Source: VYFG01 sp965248685 (lineage in GTDB: Bacteria; Pseudomonadota; Gammaproteobacteria; Arenicellales; Poriferihabitantaceae). Taken from it: a DNA stretch of 64,000 bases. The notes beneath the pieces were generated by a model. The model made no database searches. It was not told the origin of the DNA and saw only the letters and a list, made by a program, of their open reading frames with translations. The first letter of the stretch is position 1; each line of letters opens with the position of its first letter. The DNA lies in the NCBI GenBank assembly GCA_965248685.1, contig CBDFKC010000004.1, forward strand, positions 868,001 to 932,000, in the 5' to 3' direction. Below are positions 8,848 through 16,694 of this stretch, one piece after another. Position numbers and translations under genes: made by a program.

Positions 8848-9472
8848 CTTTGCAATAGGCCTGAACAATAAACGGATCTTTGTTTTTCCGGTTTATTTTT
8901 TCGTTGCACAATACGCTGAGACCCGCTTTCGCCATTGATTGAAGGATATCGTTCGGCTGATAGAATTGAAATCCTTTCTCAGCATATCCTGATTGCAGTA
9001 ATATTTCGCCAGAGCTAAAACCCAATACTACCCTGCCATTTACTCCAGTTACCCTGGCGAGTTCCCGGATACTACCGGTCAATTCCCGCCAGAAATATAT
9101 AGTGTTAACGGAGCAAACACGATCAAAACTGTTATCTGCAAAAGGTAGTGCTTCTATTTCACCTTTACTCAGGAGTGTGTTATTCAGGCTTTTATCCTGT
9201 CGGATACGAGACCGCGCCCGAACCAGCATAGCCTCCGAACTTTCTACACCATATGCCGCGCTGCATCCAGAACGTCGGGCAATTTCAAACAACAGCTCAG
9301 CACCACCAAAACCAACTTCGAGCACGCGATCACCACGGGTTACATCAAGGGACGAGTATACCGCCCTGTTCGATTCCCTGTTCGCTCGATTTAATAACCC
9401 AGCGGTAAATACCCGACCAAACAATCCAGCCGGATTGGCATACTGCCGCGCCATAAATCCACTAATCTTCAC
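8837..9472 (-). CDS. Class I SAM-dependent methyltransferase
   Basis: A 211-aa methyltransferase with motif I VLEVGFGGAELLFEIA, an acidic ribose-binding position at YGVESSEAMLVRA and a motif-IV-like FDRVCSVNTIYFWREL. The VTGVNGRVVLGFSS stretch is the usual post-motif turn. The family acts on small molecules or quinone-like substrates; nothing indicates which. It overlaps the hydrolase downstream and is separated from the luciferase-like gene upstream by 104 bp holding two copies of a 36-bp repeat, so it may have its own promoter or be attenuated there. Confidence 0.86.
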   Translation of the reverse strand: MKISGFMARQYANPAGLFGRVFTAGLLNRANRESNRAVYSSLDVTRGDRVLEVGFGGAELLFEIARRSGCSAAYGVESSEAMLVRARSRIRQDKSLNNTLLSKGEIEALPFADNSFDRVCSVNTIYFWRELTGSIRELARVTGVNGRVVLGFSSGEILLQSGYAEKGFQFYQPNDILQSMAKAGLSVLCNEKINRKNKDPFIVQAYCKDEE

Positions 9473-9486
9473 GAATCACAAAAAAA

Positions 9487-9566
9487 GATCAGGGTTGGTG
9501 TAGAAATTATTTTTATCACCAAGAACGAAAGATCAGGGTCGGTGTAGAAATTATTTTTATCACCAA
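9487..9566. repeat. Two direct copies of a 36-bp repeat, period 44 bp
   Basis: Copies at 9487-9522 and 9531-9566 differ at one position (GATCAGGGTTGGTG against GATCAGGGTCGGTG) and share the AT-rich centre TAGAAATTATTTTTATCACC. Each copy has TGGTG or CGGTG near its left side and CACCAA at its right, so each could form a hairpin. The pair lies between the luciferase-like gene and the methyltransferase, both minus strand, ending 15 bp before the methyltransferase start. It may be a regulatory or terminator duplication, or simple slippage. Confidence 0.85.
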
Positions 9567-9576
9567 TATCGAATTA

Positions 9577-10677
9577 TCAGATATTCACCTGGGGCGTCTG
9601 TATCCCTGGATTGACCCCAATACTTTCCAGCCCGCCAAAATGTTTTTCTACCGCCGGTAATACCTTTTCGCCAAAAAGTGCCAGCGACCGCATAACTGCA
9701 TCCTGGGGCAATGATCCAAATTGAACAAAAAGACTAATATGGCTTGGTTGAATCTCCTCGATTTCTGCAATCAGTTGCTCGGTGCACTGCTCGGGAGTAC
9801 CAATCAAGGTATTTTTTTCTATCTCATCCAGTGAGAGCTCCCCCTCGATCGGTGTTTCAACAAGTATAGACCCTTCGAGTTGCTGGGTTTTATGTCGCAT
9901 ACTTGCGGCGACTCTGCCGGTATAGCGGGCATTATCCGCCGCCCGGCGGGCGTCTTCCGCCGAATTAGTGATATGCAGGTTACGCTGTATGGCAAAGGGT
10001 ATTTGATCGGGGTTTTTTCCGACCTGGGTATATACATCGGCCCAGCGTGATTTGACGCCGCATAGAGTCGAGGCCGGTCGCGGGCCGGCGGTGGCAAATG
10101 GAATATAGCCACTGCGAGCAATTCGCTGCATCAATTCTGGTGAGTCAGAAAGTCCGGTTATCCAGGTTTCTGGAATGGGTTGCTGCACCGGATTAATCGA
10201 AAGTGGCGCAAGCGGTATATTGAAATATTTGCCCTTATACTGGTATTCGCCCTGGCTATAGGCCAATTCATAGATGTCGAGAATCTCACTGAATATCGCT
10301 TTCGATTCACTCAAATCTACCCCGAAGCGTTCAAATTCATAGTCCTGATACCCGCTCCCCAGGCCGATCACAAGACGCCCGTCACACAGATTATCCACCA
10401 AGGCAATTTCTTCGATCATGCGTACTGGATTGTATAAGGGAGTTACCAGACAGGCAGTACCAAGTCGTATTTTTTCGGTCTGGGGCGCGCAATATGCGGC
10501 CATTACCAATGGTGAAGGACAAAGACAATAATTCGAGAAGTGGTGTTCGCCAAACCAGGCAATATCGAAATCCAGTTGCTCCACCATCAGGGTTTGTTCA
10601 AGGACATCAGTGAATACCTGTTTATCCGGCTTAGCCGGGTCTCGCCGAGGCATCAGGTGAAATATTCCAAACTTCAT
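9577..10677 (-). CDS. LLM-class flavin-dependent oxidoreductase (luciferase-like)
   Basis: A 366-aa bacterial luciferase-family TIM barrel using reduced FMN and oxygen. Typical elements are the N-terminal MKFGIFHLMP, the DFDIAWFGEHHFSNY segment that is hallmark of the LuxA/alkanal type, IRLGTACLVTPLYNPVRMIEE, and GRLVIGLGSGYQDYEFERFG. The C-terminal NTLIGTPEQCTEQL is the usual LLM ending. Such enzymes oxidise aldehydes, amines or organosulfur compounds; the reductase partner is not adjacent. It lies 28 bp downstream of an SDR gene in the same operon, which supports a catabolic role. Confidence 0.92.
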   Translation of the reverse strand: MKFGIFHLMPRRDPAKPDKQVFTDVLEQTLMVEQLDFDIAWFGEHHFSNYCLCPSPLVMAAYCAPQTEKIRLGTACLVTPLYNPVRMIEEIALVDNLCDGRLVIGLGSGYQDYEFERFGVDLSESKAIFSEILDIYELAYSQGEYQYKGKYFNIPLAPLSINPVQQPIPETWITGLSDSPELMQRIARSGYIPFATAGPRPASTLCGVKSRWADVYTQVGKNPDQIPFAIQRNLHITNSAEDARRAADNARYTGRVAASMRHKTQQLEGSILVETPIEGELSLDEIEKNTLIGTPEQCTEQLIAEIEEIQPSHISLFVQFGSLPQDAVMRSLALFGEKVLPAVEKHFGGLESIGVNPGIQTPQVNI

Positions 10678-10705
10678 GGTCAGTTCCTGTTGTTAACTCA
10701 CTACA

Positions 10706-11461
10706 CTAATATCCAACGATGGTCTCGCCGCCATTTGGACTGATCACCTGACCGGTAATAAAATCCGATTCAGGTGACGCTAAAAAAGCCACAGTGTAAG
10801 AAATTTCTTCCGGAGTAGCCCATCTTCCCAGAGGAACTTTCTTTTCTTTTTCCCTGATTTTCTCCATGCCCTGGACCTTGATGGGCATGGGCGTTAATAC
10901 TCCCCCCGGGGCCACCGCATTGACATGAATATTGTCAGGTGCAAACTCCTTGGCCCATGATTTGGTGGCACCGAGCATGGCTGATTTGGCGGCGCAATAG
11001 TGGGACGCGGTGTGATGTCCGGTCATGCCCCATATTGAGGAAATATTTATAATTTTTCCATAGCGCCGAGACTTCATGTCCGGAACGACGGCCCGGGCGC
11101 ATAGAAAAGAACCGGTAACATGGACCGCAAACATTCGCTCGAGTATCTCCAGGGAAATATCTTCAAGATCGCGATGTTCGCCAATTCCGGCATTGTTCAC
11201 CAAAACGTCTACCCGGCCAAAGTGATTGATACAGGAGCTAACCATTTTGTCGACGAATTCCGGATCAACGATATCTCCCTCCATCGGAATAGCTTCTCCA
11301 CCAACTATTTTGACCATCTCCAGGGTTTCCTCAATACCTTCCTGATTAATGTCATTGACAACAATTCTGGCACCTCGCTGGGCCATAACCTTGGCATGGG
11401 TTTGTCCCATTCCAGATCCGGCTCCGGTGATAATTACGATTTTATCTGTAAGTTGGTTCAT
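10706..11461 (-). CDS. SDR-family NAD(P)-dependent dehydrogenase
   Basis: A 251-aa classical short-chain dehydrogenase. The cofactor loop is ITGAGSGMGQTHA, the structural motif is NNAGIG, the catalytic Ser lies in INISSIWGM and the YxxxK pair in HYCAAKSAM. The C-terminus (SDFITGQVISPNGGETIVGY) is typical of FabG-like members. An Asp/Asn after strand 2 (VVNDI) suggests NAD(H). It sits between another SDR (19-bp gap) and the luciferase-like oxidoreductase, in one long minus-strand operon. Confidence 0.93.
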   Translation of the reverse strand: MNQLTDKIVIITGAGSGMGQTHAKVMAQRGARIVVNDINQEGIEETLEMVKIVGGEAIPMEGDIVDPEFVDKMVSSCINHFGRVDVLVNNAGIGEHRDLEDISLEILERMFAVHVTGSFLCARAVVPDMKSRRYGKIINISSIWGMTGHHTASHYCAAKSAMLGATKSWAKEFAPDNIHVNAVAPGGVLTPMPIKVQGMEKIREKEKKVPLGRWATPEEISYTVAFLASPESDFITGQVISPNGGETIVGY

Positions 11462-11480
11462 CGCTTTTCTCTTCTGCGCA

Positions 11481-12227
11481 CTAGATCATTGAGTAACCAC
11501 CGTTAACCACTACCGTCTCACCGCTCATAAACCGATTCGACAATGAAGCGAGAAAAAGTACCACGGCGCCAATGTCCTGGGGCTCTGCCGCTCGCCCCAG
11601 AGGATTTCTGGCAATGGCTTGCTGAAGCCAGCCCTGGGTTTTCGCCGTGTCGGTTTTGATTGGGCCGGGACTTACGCCATTCACCAAAACATTTGGTGCG
11701 AGTTCCGCGGCAAAGGTTTTGGTCAGGCTCACCACACCAGCCTTGGCCGCCGCATAATGGGCGTTGGTGACTTTCGCGACATAGGCGTCGTTAGAGGCGA
11801 TATTAACGATTCGGCCCTGTTTTCCCGCGGCCAGGGTCTCCATAAATGCCTGGGTAACTAGAAAAGTGCCTTTAAGGTTAATGGCGATTAAATCATCAAA
11901 ATCCCTGCTCGAAATATCACAGATTTTCTGCGGAAGATATTTGCCTGCATTATTAATCAGGGTGTCAATCTGTCCAATGTCCCCTATCACGGAATCTCGC
12001 AGCGCAGTGACCGATTTGCCACTGGTAACATCGGCAATCTTTGCTATCGCCCGGACTCCAGTGGGATCGAGATTGGCCGCGGCTTTTTCCACTCCGGGAT
12101 TCAGGTCAACCAGTACAACGGTTGCACCACTGTGAAAGAACATTTCTCCGATTGCGAAACCAAGCCCTTGGGCCGCTCCAGTAACCAGTACAAAGCGACC
12201 CGAAAAATCTAGATGTAAATCGCTCAT
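11481..12227 (-). CDS. SDR-family NAD(P)-dependent dehydrogenase
   Basis: A 248-aa classical SDR: cofactor loop VTGAAQGLGFAIG, acidic residue after strand 2 (VLVDLN, NAD preference), NNAGKY, catalytic Ser in NIASNDAYV and YxxxK in HYAAAKAG. It is clearly a different protein from the SDR next to it, so the operon has two successive or alternative dehydrogenation steps. Its start follows the permease stop by 3 bp, which ties the enzyme genes to the transporter. Confidence 0.93.
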   Translation of the reverse strand: MSDLHLDFSGRFVLVTGAAQGLGFAIGEMFFHSGATVVLVDLNPGVEKAAANLDPTGVRAIAKIADVTSGKSVTALRDSVIGDIGQIDTLINNAGKYLPQKICDISSRDFDDLIAINLKGTFLVTQAFMETLAAGKQGRIVNIASNDAYVAKVTNAHYAAAKAGVVSLTKTFAAELAPNVLVNGVSPGPIKTDTAKTQGWLQQAIARNPLGRAAEPQDIGAVVLFLASLSNRFMSGETVVVNGGYSMI

Positions 12228-12230
12228 GGA

Positions 12231-14069
12231 TTATCTCCCGGCGATTCGCAAACTACGGCGGCGGGTAAATTCTGAAATCAGTATGATGATTGTCATGAAA
12301 ATCAACATTAGTGTAGCCACCGCCGCCAACGCTGGACTCACGCTCATCACCGCGTCGACCCACATCTGTTTTGGCAGGGTAGAGAATTCACCTCCAGTTA
12401 AAAATAGCGCCATGGTCAACTCATCAAAGGAGATAATAAAGGCAAACATAAAAGCCGCAATCAGACCTGCCCGAATGATCGGAAAAGTAATATATCGCAG
12501 CGTATTTAATTTAGTCGCGCCAAGGGTCCAGGCAGCCTGATCGAGCCGCTCGTCGTAGTTCTTGATGATCGCCATTACCGTGACGACTACATACGGTATG
12601 GCGATGACGGTGTGCCCAATAATAAGACCAATGTAGGTACCCACCAACGACATCTTGGCAAAAAGATAAAAAAGTGAGATCGAAAGAATAATATGGGGGG
12701 TGATGATTGGTGACACCAGAAATGCGAAAACTGCTCCTTTACCAAAGAATCGCCGACGCACTAACATAAATGCAGCAGGTACTCCGATAATCATTGCCAG
12801 TAAAGCGGAACACATTGCCACGAATAACGATCGTACCGCGGCGGCAGGATACAACGATGTCGGGGATAACAATTGTTCATACCATTTCCAGGAAAAACCC
12901 TTGGGTGGCCAGGACAGAAAACTTTCCTCGGTAAATGACACCGGAACTATAAAAAAAGCTGGTGCAGCGAGAAAAAATATAATTAGAAGTGCGCCGAACC
13001 AGAGAAACCCCCGGGACAACACTGCCCGAGGTTGGTCTGGGCGACGTTTTACTAGCTGATCGTAAGCCGCGCCAAAATAAGCGCAAATCGAACCTAAGCT
13101 GCCCAGAAGCAGGCTACCCAGCCAGGCGCCGAAACGACCAACATGATTAGATGACGCGTTGTTTGATTTTACCGAGGATTCTCCGGATAAGGTCGAAAGA
13201 CCGAGTAATCGATCATATAAAAAGAAGAAAATCAACACGGTAACCAGCAGGAACATTGAGATTGCCCCGGCAAAACCCCAGTTCAGCATGGAGTCAACCT
13301 GAAAAATTATGACCTGAACGATCATCGTATCCCTGGCACCACCAAGCAGCGCTGGAGTAATAAAAAACCCCAGGGAAGTAATAAAGATAAGCAACCCACC
13401 GGCGGCAACGCCGGGTAAAGACAATGGGAAGTAAATACGCCAGAATGCCTGTCCGCCCCGGGCGCCGAGGGTGGACGCTGCTTTGGTTAGATCTTTATTG
13501 ATATTTTCCATCACTGCCAGCATAGTCAATATGCAAAGTGGCATGAGTGCATGCACCATACCGATCATGACGCCGGTAAAGTTGTAGATAATTTTGATCG
13601 GGTACTCGACGATGCCCAGAGTGATCAGTAGATCATTGAGCGCCCCCTTACGGCCCAGCAACACCAGCCAGGCAAAAGTTCGTACTAGAAAACTTGTCCA
13701 GAAAGGGACCAGTACCCAAATCACCAACGTATTACGGGTTGATGCTTTAACCGTTGATAACAGGTAGGCGACCGGATAACCGGCCATAATGGCGAACACG
13801 GTGGTCCAGGCTGCAATTTTAATCGTAATTAACAATACCTTTACATAAAGGGCTTGATCGAATAACCGCTTGTAGTGCTCCAGGGTAAAATTATCGTCGA
13901 CATCGGCAAAGCTAAGTCCCAGCAACAGCGTGGTGGGATAGATAAAGAAAAACAACAGGAACAGTACGGCAGGGTAGATTGGCCAAGCACCCAGGCGCCT
14001 GAACAGACGCGACCACGTTGACCCGGTTGACCGAGTTGTGGGTTCTGAGGTGGTTAATGAATCTTGCAT
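12231..14069 (-). CDS. Fused double ABC permease, spermidine/putrescine (PotB-PotC) type
   Basis: A 612-aa polytopic inner-membrane protein that carries in one chain the two permeases normally encoded by potB and potC. The N-terminal half (about 30-290) has six predicted TM helices and an EAA-type loop ASTLGARGGQAFWRIYFPLS; the C-terminal half (about 345-600) repeats this with AAWTLGATKLNTLRYITFPI. A hydrophilic linker joins them near 295-345. Both halves therefore contact the ATPase, and the polypeptide should form the whole translocation pore. Its neighbours are the ATPase upstream (10 bp) and an SDR downstream (3 bp). Confidence 0.93.
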   Translation of the reverse strand: MQDSLTTSEPTTRSTGSTWSRLFRRLGAWPIYPAVLFLLFFFIYPTTLLLGLSFADVDDNFTLEHYKRLFDQALYVKVLLITIKIAAWTTVFAIMAGYPVAYLLSTVKASTRNTLVIWVLVPFWTSFLVRTFAWLVLLGRKGALNDLLITLGIVEYPIKIIYNFTGVMIGMVHALMPLCILTMLAVMENINKDLTKAASTLGARGGQAFWRIYFPLSLPGVAAGGLLIFITSLGFFITPALLGGARDTMIVQVIIFQVDSMLNWGFAGAISMFLLVTVLIFFFLYDRLLGLSTLSGESSVKSNNASSNHVGRFGAWLGSLLLGSLGSICAYFGAAYDQLVKRRPDQPRAVLSRGFLWFGALLIIFFLAAPAFFIVPVSFTEESFLSWPPKGFSWKWYEQLLSPTSLYPAAAVRSLFVAMCSALLAMIIGVPAAFMLVRRRFFGKGAVFAFLVSPIITPHIILSISLFYLFAKMSLVGTYIGLIIGHTVIAIPYVVVTVMAIIKNYDERLDQAAWTLGATKLNTLRYITFPIIRAGLIAAFMFAFIISFDELTMALFLTGGEFSTLPKQMWVDAVMSVSPALAAVATLMLIFMTIIILISEFTRRRSLRIAGR

Positions 14070-14079
14070 GGATTTAGCT

Positions 14080-15198
14080 TCAGGAATTCAAATTATCGCC
14101 CATATCTGCAAACACTCGAGTGTCATGACTCGACCAGCTGAAATTGATTTTTGATCCCGCTTCCATCGGCGTGGCCCCGTTATCAGTTAATGCCGTTGCT
14201 ACCATTTCAGTTCCATCAGACAGCTCCATAAAATACTTGGTAATATGTCCAATCATAATTACTTCTTTCAGTGTGCCCGGCGCATTATTTAAATTGCCAG
14301 TTGATGACGCTGGGGTGGAATCCAGCGCCAGCGTGACATTTTCCGGTCTAATCATGTAACGCGCCGATTGATTTTTCTCCAGGGTGCCACCAGGAATACC
14401 GCTAATAGTTCTGCCATCAGGGCAGCTTAGCGCAATCTGTCCATCGGCGCTTTGTTCCACGGTCGCCGAAAGAAGATTCGACTCCCCTAAAAAGTCTGCG
14501 GCAAAAATACTTTCGGGGCGAAAGTACAGATCATTGGGGGAACCGATTTGCTGAATTTTGCCGCCGTTCATCAGACAAATTCGATCCGACATTACCATGG
14601 CCTCTTCCTGGTCATGGGTAACGTAAAGAACGGTAATACCGAGGTCCTCATGCAGATGCTTGATCTCACGCTGCAACGAATCTCGCAACTTTTTATCGAG
14701 GGCCCCCAGTGGCTCGTCCATCAGAATAATAGAAGGTTCGTAGACAAAACAGCGCGCCAGGGCAATCCGTTGCTGTTGTCCGCCAGACAATTCGGCGGGC
14801 AAACGATCGCCGACCCCGGGAAGTTCTATGGTTTCCAGGACCCGCTCTACTTTCGGTCGGATGGTTGTTTCTCTTTCTTTACGCATACGTAATGGAAAGG
14901 CAATATTTTCATATACGCTCAGGTGGGGAAACAGCGCATAATTTTGAAAAACCATGCCCAGCCCCCGTTGATGGGGCGGGGTATAGGTGACTAGATTTCC
15001 ATCGATCCAAATTTCGCCACTGTCGGGATTGTTAAGGCCAGCAATTGCCATTAGCAGAGTGGTTTTGCCAGATCCAGACGGACCAAGCAACGTCAGAAAT
15101 TCGCCCTCTGCCATTTCAATTGATGTGCCTTCGAGGGCAATAACACTGCCGTAGGTTTTTCTTACGTCCCGGGTTTTTAGCTTGCTTTCAGTACTCAT
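14080..15198 (-). CDS. ABC transporter ATP-binding protein, PotA type
   Basis: A 372-aa ATPase with Walker A GPSGSGKTT, Q loop VFQNYALFPHLSVYENI, signature LSGGQQQRIALAR, Walker B IILMDEPLGALD and the switch His in VLYVTHDQEEA. The last 130 residues form a TOBE domain as in PotA/FbpC/CysA. The frame extends upstream to a GTG at 15219, but that codon lies inside a terminator hairpin, so I place the start at the ATG at 15198. It energises the fused permease encoded next. Confidence 0.94.
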   Translation of the reverse strand: MSTESKLKTRDVRKTYGSVIALEGTSIEMAEGEFLTLLGPSGSGKTTLLMAIAGLNNPDSGEIWIDGNLVTYTPPHQRGLGMVFQNYALFPHLSVYENIAFPLRMRKERETTIRPKVERVLETIELPGVGDRLPAELSGGQQQRIALARCFVYEPSIILMDEPLGALDKKLRDSLQREIKHLHEDLGITVLYVTHDQEEAMVMSDRICLMNGGKIQQIGSPNDLYFRPESIFAADFLGESNLLSATVEQSADGQIALSCPDGRTISGIPGGTLEKNQSARYMIRPENVTLALDSTPASSTGNLNNAPGTLKEVIMIGHITKYFMELSDGTEMVATALTDNGATPMEAGSKINFSWSSHDTRVFADMGDNLNS

Positions 15199-15204
15199 AG
15201 GCCC

Positions 15205-15236
15205 AAAAAGAACGTGCACCCGAAAGGTGCACGTTT
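15205..15236 (-). terminator. Intrinsic terminator/attenuator between binding-protein and ATPase genes
   Basis: Read on the minus strand, an 8-9 bp stem (AACGTGCACC paired with GGTGCACGTT, small loop TTTCG) is followed by CTTTTT, the classic rho-independent form. It lies after the periplasmic binding protein gene and ends just 6 bp before the ATPase ATG. Partial termination here would give more binding protein than membrane components, a known arrangement in ABC operons. Confidence 0.85.
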
Positions 15237-15314
15237 ATTACTACATGTTTATGTTTTTATGTTTTTTACTAAAGGAAGAAGTTCGTTATTTCTACATATT
15301 AAACGAATATCTAA

Positions 15315-16409
15315 TTAACTCAACAGCCAGGTGTTGAAACGCTCAGTAAGTGCATCTTTATGCTCGCCCCAAAACTCGGTATTTGCCGGCAACATGTTAG
15401 GCAGATACTTAGGGTTTGTCGGCAGTACTTTGGCGCGATTCTCGTCAATATCGGAATAAGCCGAGGGATTAGTTGGGCCATAGGCAACGTGTGGGGTGAA
15501 CTTGGCCTGTCGATCACCAGCGGCCGCGTATTCGATAAACTCGCGGCACAGATCGACATTGGGTCCACCATTGAGAATTGACCAACCTTCAAAGGCCCAT
15601 ACGGCCCCGTCCCAAACCATTTCTACCGGCGCACCATCGTCGATTGCGACCTGGGCGCGACCGTTCCAGGTATAGAGCAGGTCGACTTCGCCGGTCTTCA
15701 GCAACTGTGATGTTTGCGCACCACCGGTCCACCAGACGTCTACTGAATCCTTGATTTCATCGAGCTTTTTAAAAGCACGGTCAGCATCAATAGGGTAGAT
15801 GTCTTCAGGTTTAACGCCGTCCGCCATCAATGCGAACTCGAGGGTGTCATACGCGTGCTTGTGCATGGAACGGCTGCCGGGATGGCTTCCAGTATTCCAG
15901 AAATCAACCCAGTTCTTTGGCGGGCTAGCGCCGAGAGCGGTGTCAGTGCGATAACACATCAGAGTAGCGTATACGTCGTTACCGGAAATAAACTCGCTAC
16001 GCATGGTTTCCGGAATCTGACTCATGTTGGCGCCAGGTCCACCAGATCCATATACCGGGGCCAAGTATCCACCATTGGCTACTACCTTATGGGAGGAATT
16101 ACTGAGAAGCGCGCAATCCCAAGTATAGGTTTTGGTATCGACCATAGCTTTGATCAAGCCGGTTGGTTCATGGTCTCCCTGAATACCAACTGCCTTGATA
16201 CCTGACTCTTTTTCAAAGTCGTCGTAATAGGCCGCAGCAAATCCCGGAGTAAATGGACCACCTGGATCCCGACAAACAATTTTTCTGTCGGAAGCGGAAC
16301 GGACGATTGCGGGGAAGGTTAAAGTCGCGGCACCCAGTGCGGTACCTTTGAGAAACGTTCGACGATCAGCTGTGGTTGGTGATGAAACGGTGGGGCGAAA
16401 CTTAATCAT
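15315..16409 (-). CDS. Extracellular solute-binding protein, PotD/spermidine-putrescine type, Tat signal
   Basis: A 364-aa periplasmic binding protein. The N-terminus carries a twin-arginine signal (Arg16-Arg17 in DRRTFLKG, followed by a hydrophobic core to AIVRSA). The mature part has PotD-like features: VDTKTYTWDCALLSNSS, YTWNGRAQVAIDDGAPVEMVW and WSILNGGPNVDLCREFIEYAA. These proteins bind polyamines, amino-acid derivatives, betaines or opines; the ligand is open. It is the first gene of the transporter operon, with its promoter in the 16410-16694 region. Confidence 0.92.
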   Translation of the reverse strand: MIKFRPTVSSPTTADRRTFLKGTALGAATLTFPAIVRSASDRKIVCRDPGGPFTPGFAAAYYDDFEKESGIKAVGIQGDHEPTGLIKAMVDTKTYTWDCALLSNSSHKVVANGGYLAPVYGSGGPGANMSQIPETMRSEFISGNDVYATLMCYRTDTALGASPPKNWVDFWNTGSHPGSRSMHKHAYDTLEFALMADGVKPEDIYPIDADRAFKKLDEIKDSVDVWWTGGAQTSQLLKTGEVDLLYTWNGRAQVAIDDGAPVEMVWDGAVWAFEGWSILNGGPNVDLCREFIEYAAAGDRQAKFTPHVAYGPTNPSAYSDIDENRAKVLPTNPKYLPNMLPANTEFWGEHKDALTERFNTWLLS

Positions 16410-16491
16410 ACTATCCTCCAGAATATTCGAAAATGTTTTGCTACCATATACGCTGCCAAATCAGGTAGCGGTAGAATGGATATAAATTGAA

Positions 16492-16511
16492 ATAACAGAT
16501 ATATCTGTTAT
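16492..16511. promoter_or_regulatory. Perfect 20-bp palindrome in a divergent promoter region (candidate operator)
   Basis: Half-site ATAACAGATA is followed directly by its exact reverse complement TATCTGTTAT. It lies in the 285-bp region between the binding protein gene (-) and the dehydrogenase operon (+), about 80 bp upstream of the former start and 183 bp from the latter. A shared dimeric repressor, for instance of the GntR or TetR type, is plausible, but no such regulator gene is adjacent. Confidence 0.6.
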
Positions 16512-16694
16512 GACGAGGTTATTGGAGTTTTAGCTCGAAAGTCAACAAATTATTGAATTTCGTACAATTACTTTGATTGAAGGGATGACATTCAGCATTC
16601 ATAATATATTGTTATCGATAAACTATTGAAATAATACCGCTTTTTTCTCTTTTCGAATGCAAACAATCATGGGTTTGGTTTAATCTGAATCTCC

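Noticed and set aside
10689..10711. CTCACTACACTAAT, similar to the MITE end
   Set aside because: Only about 11 bases agree and there is no inverted partner or TA-flanked boundary.
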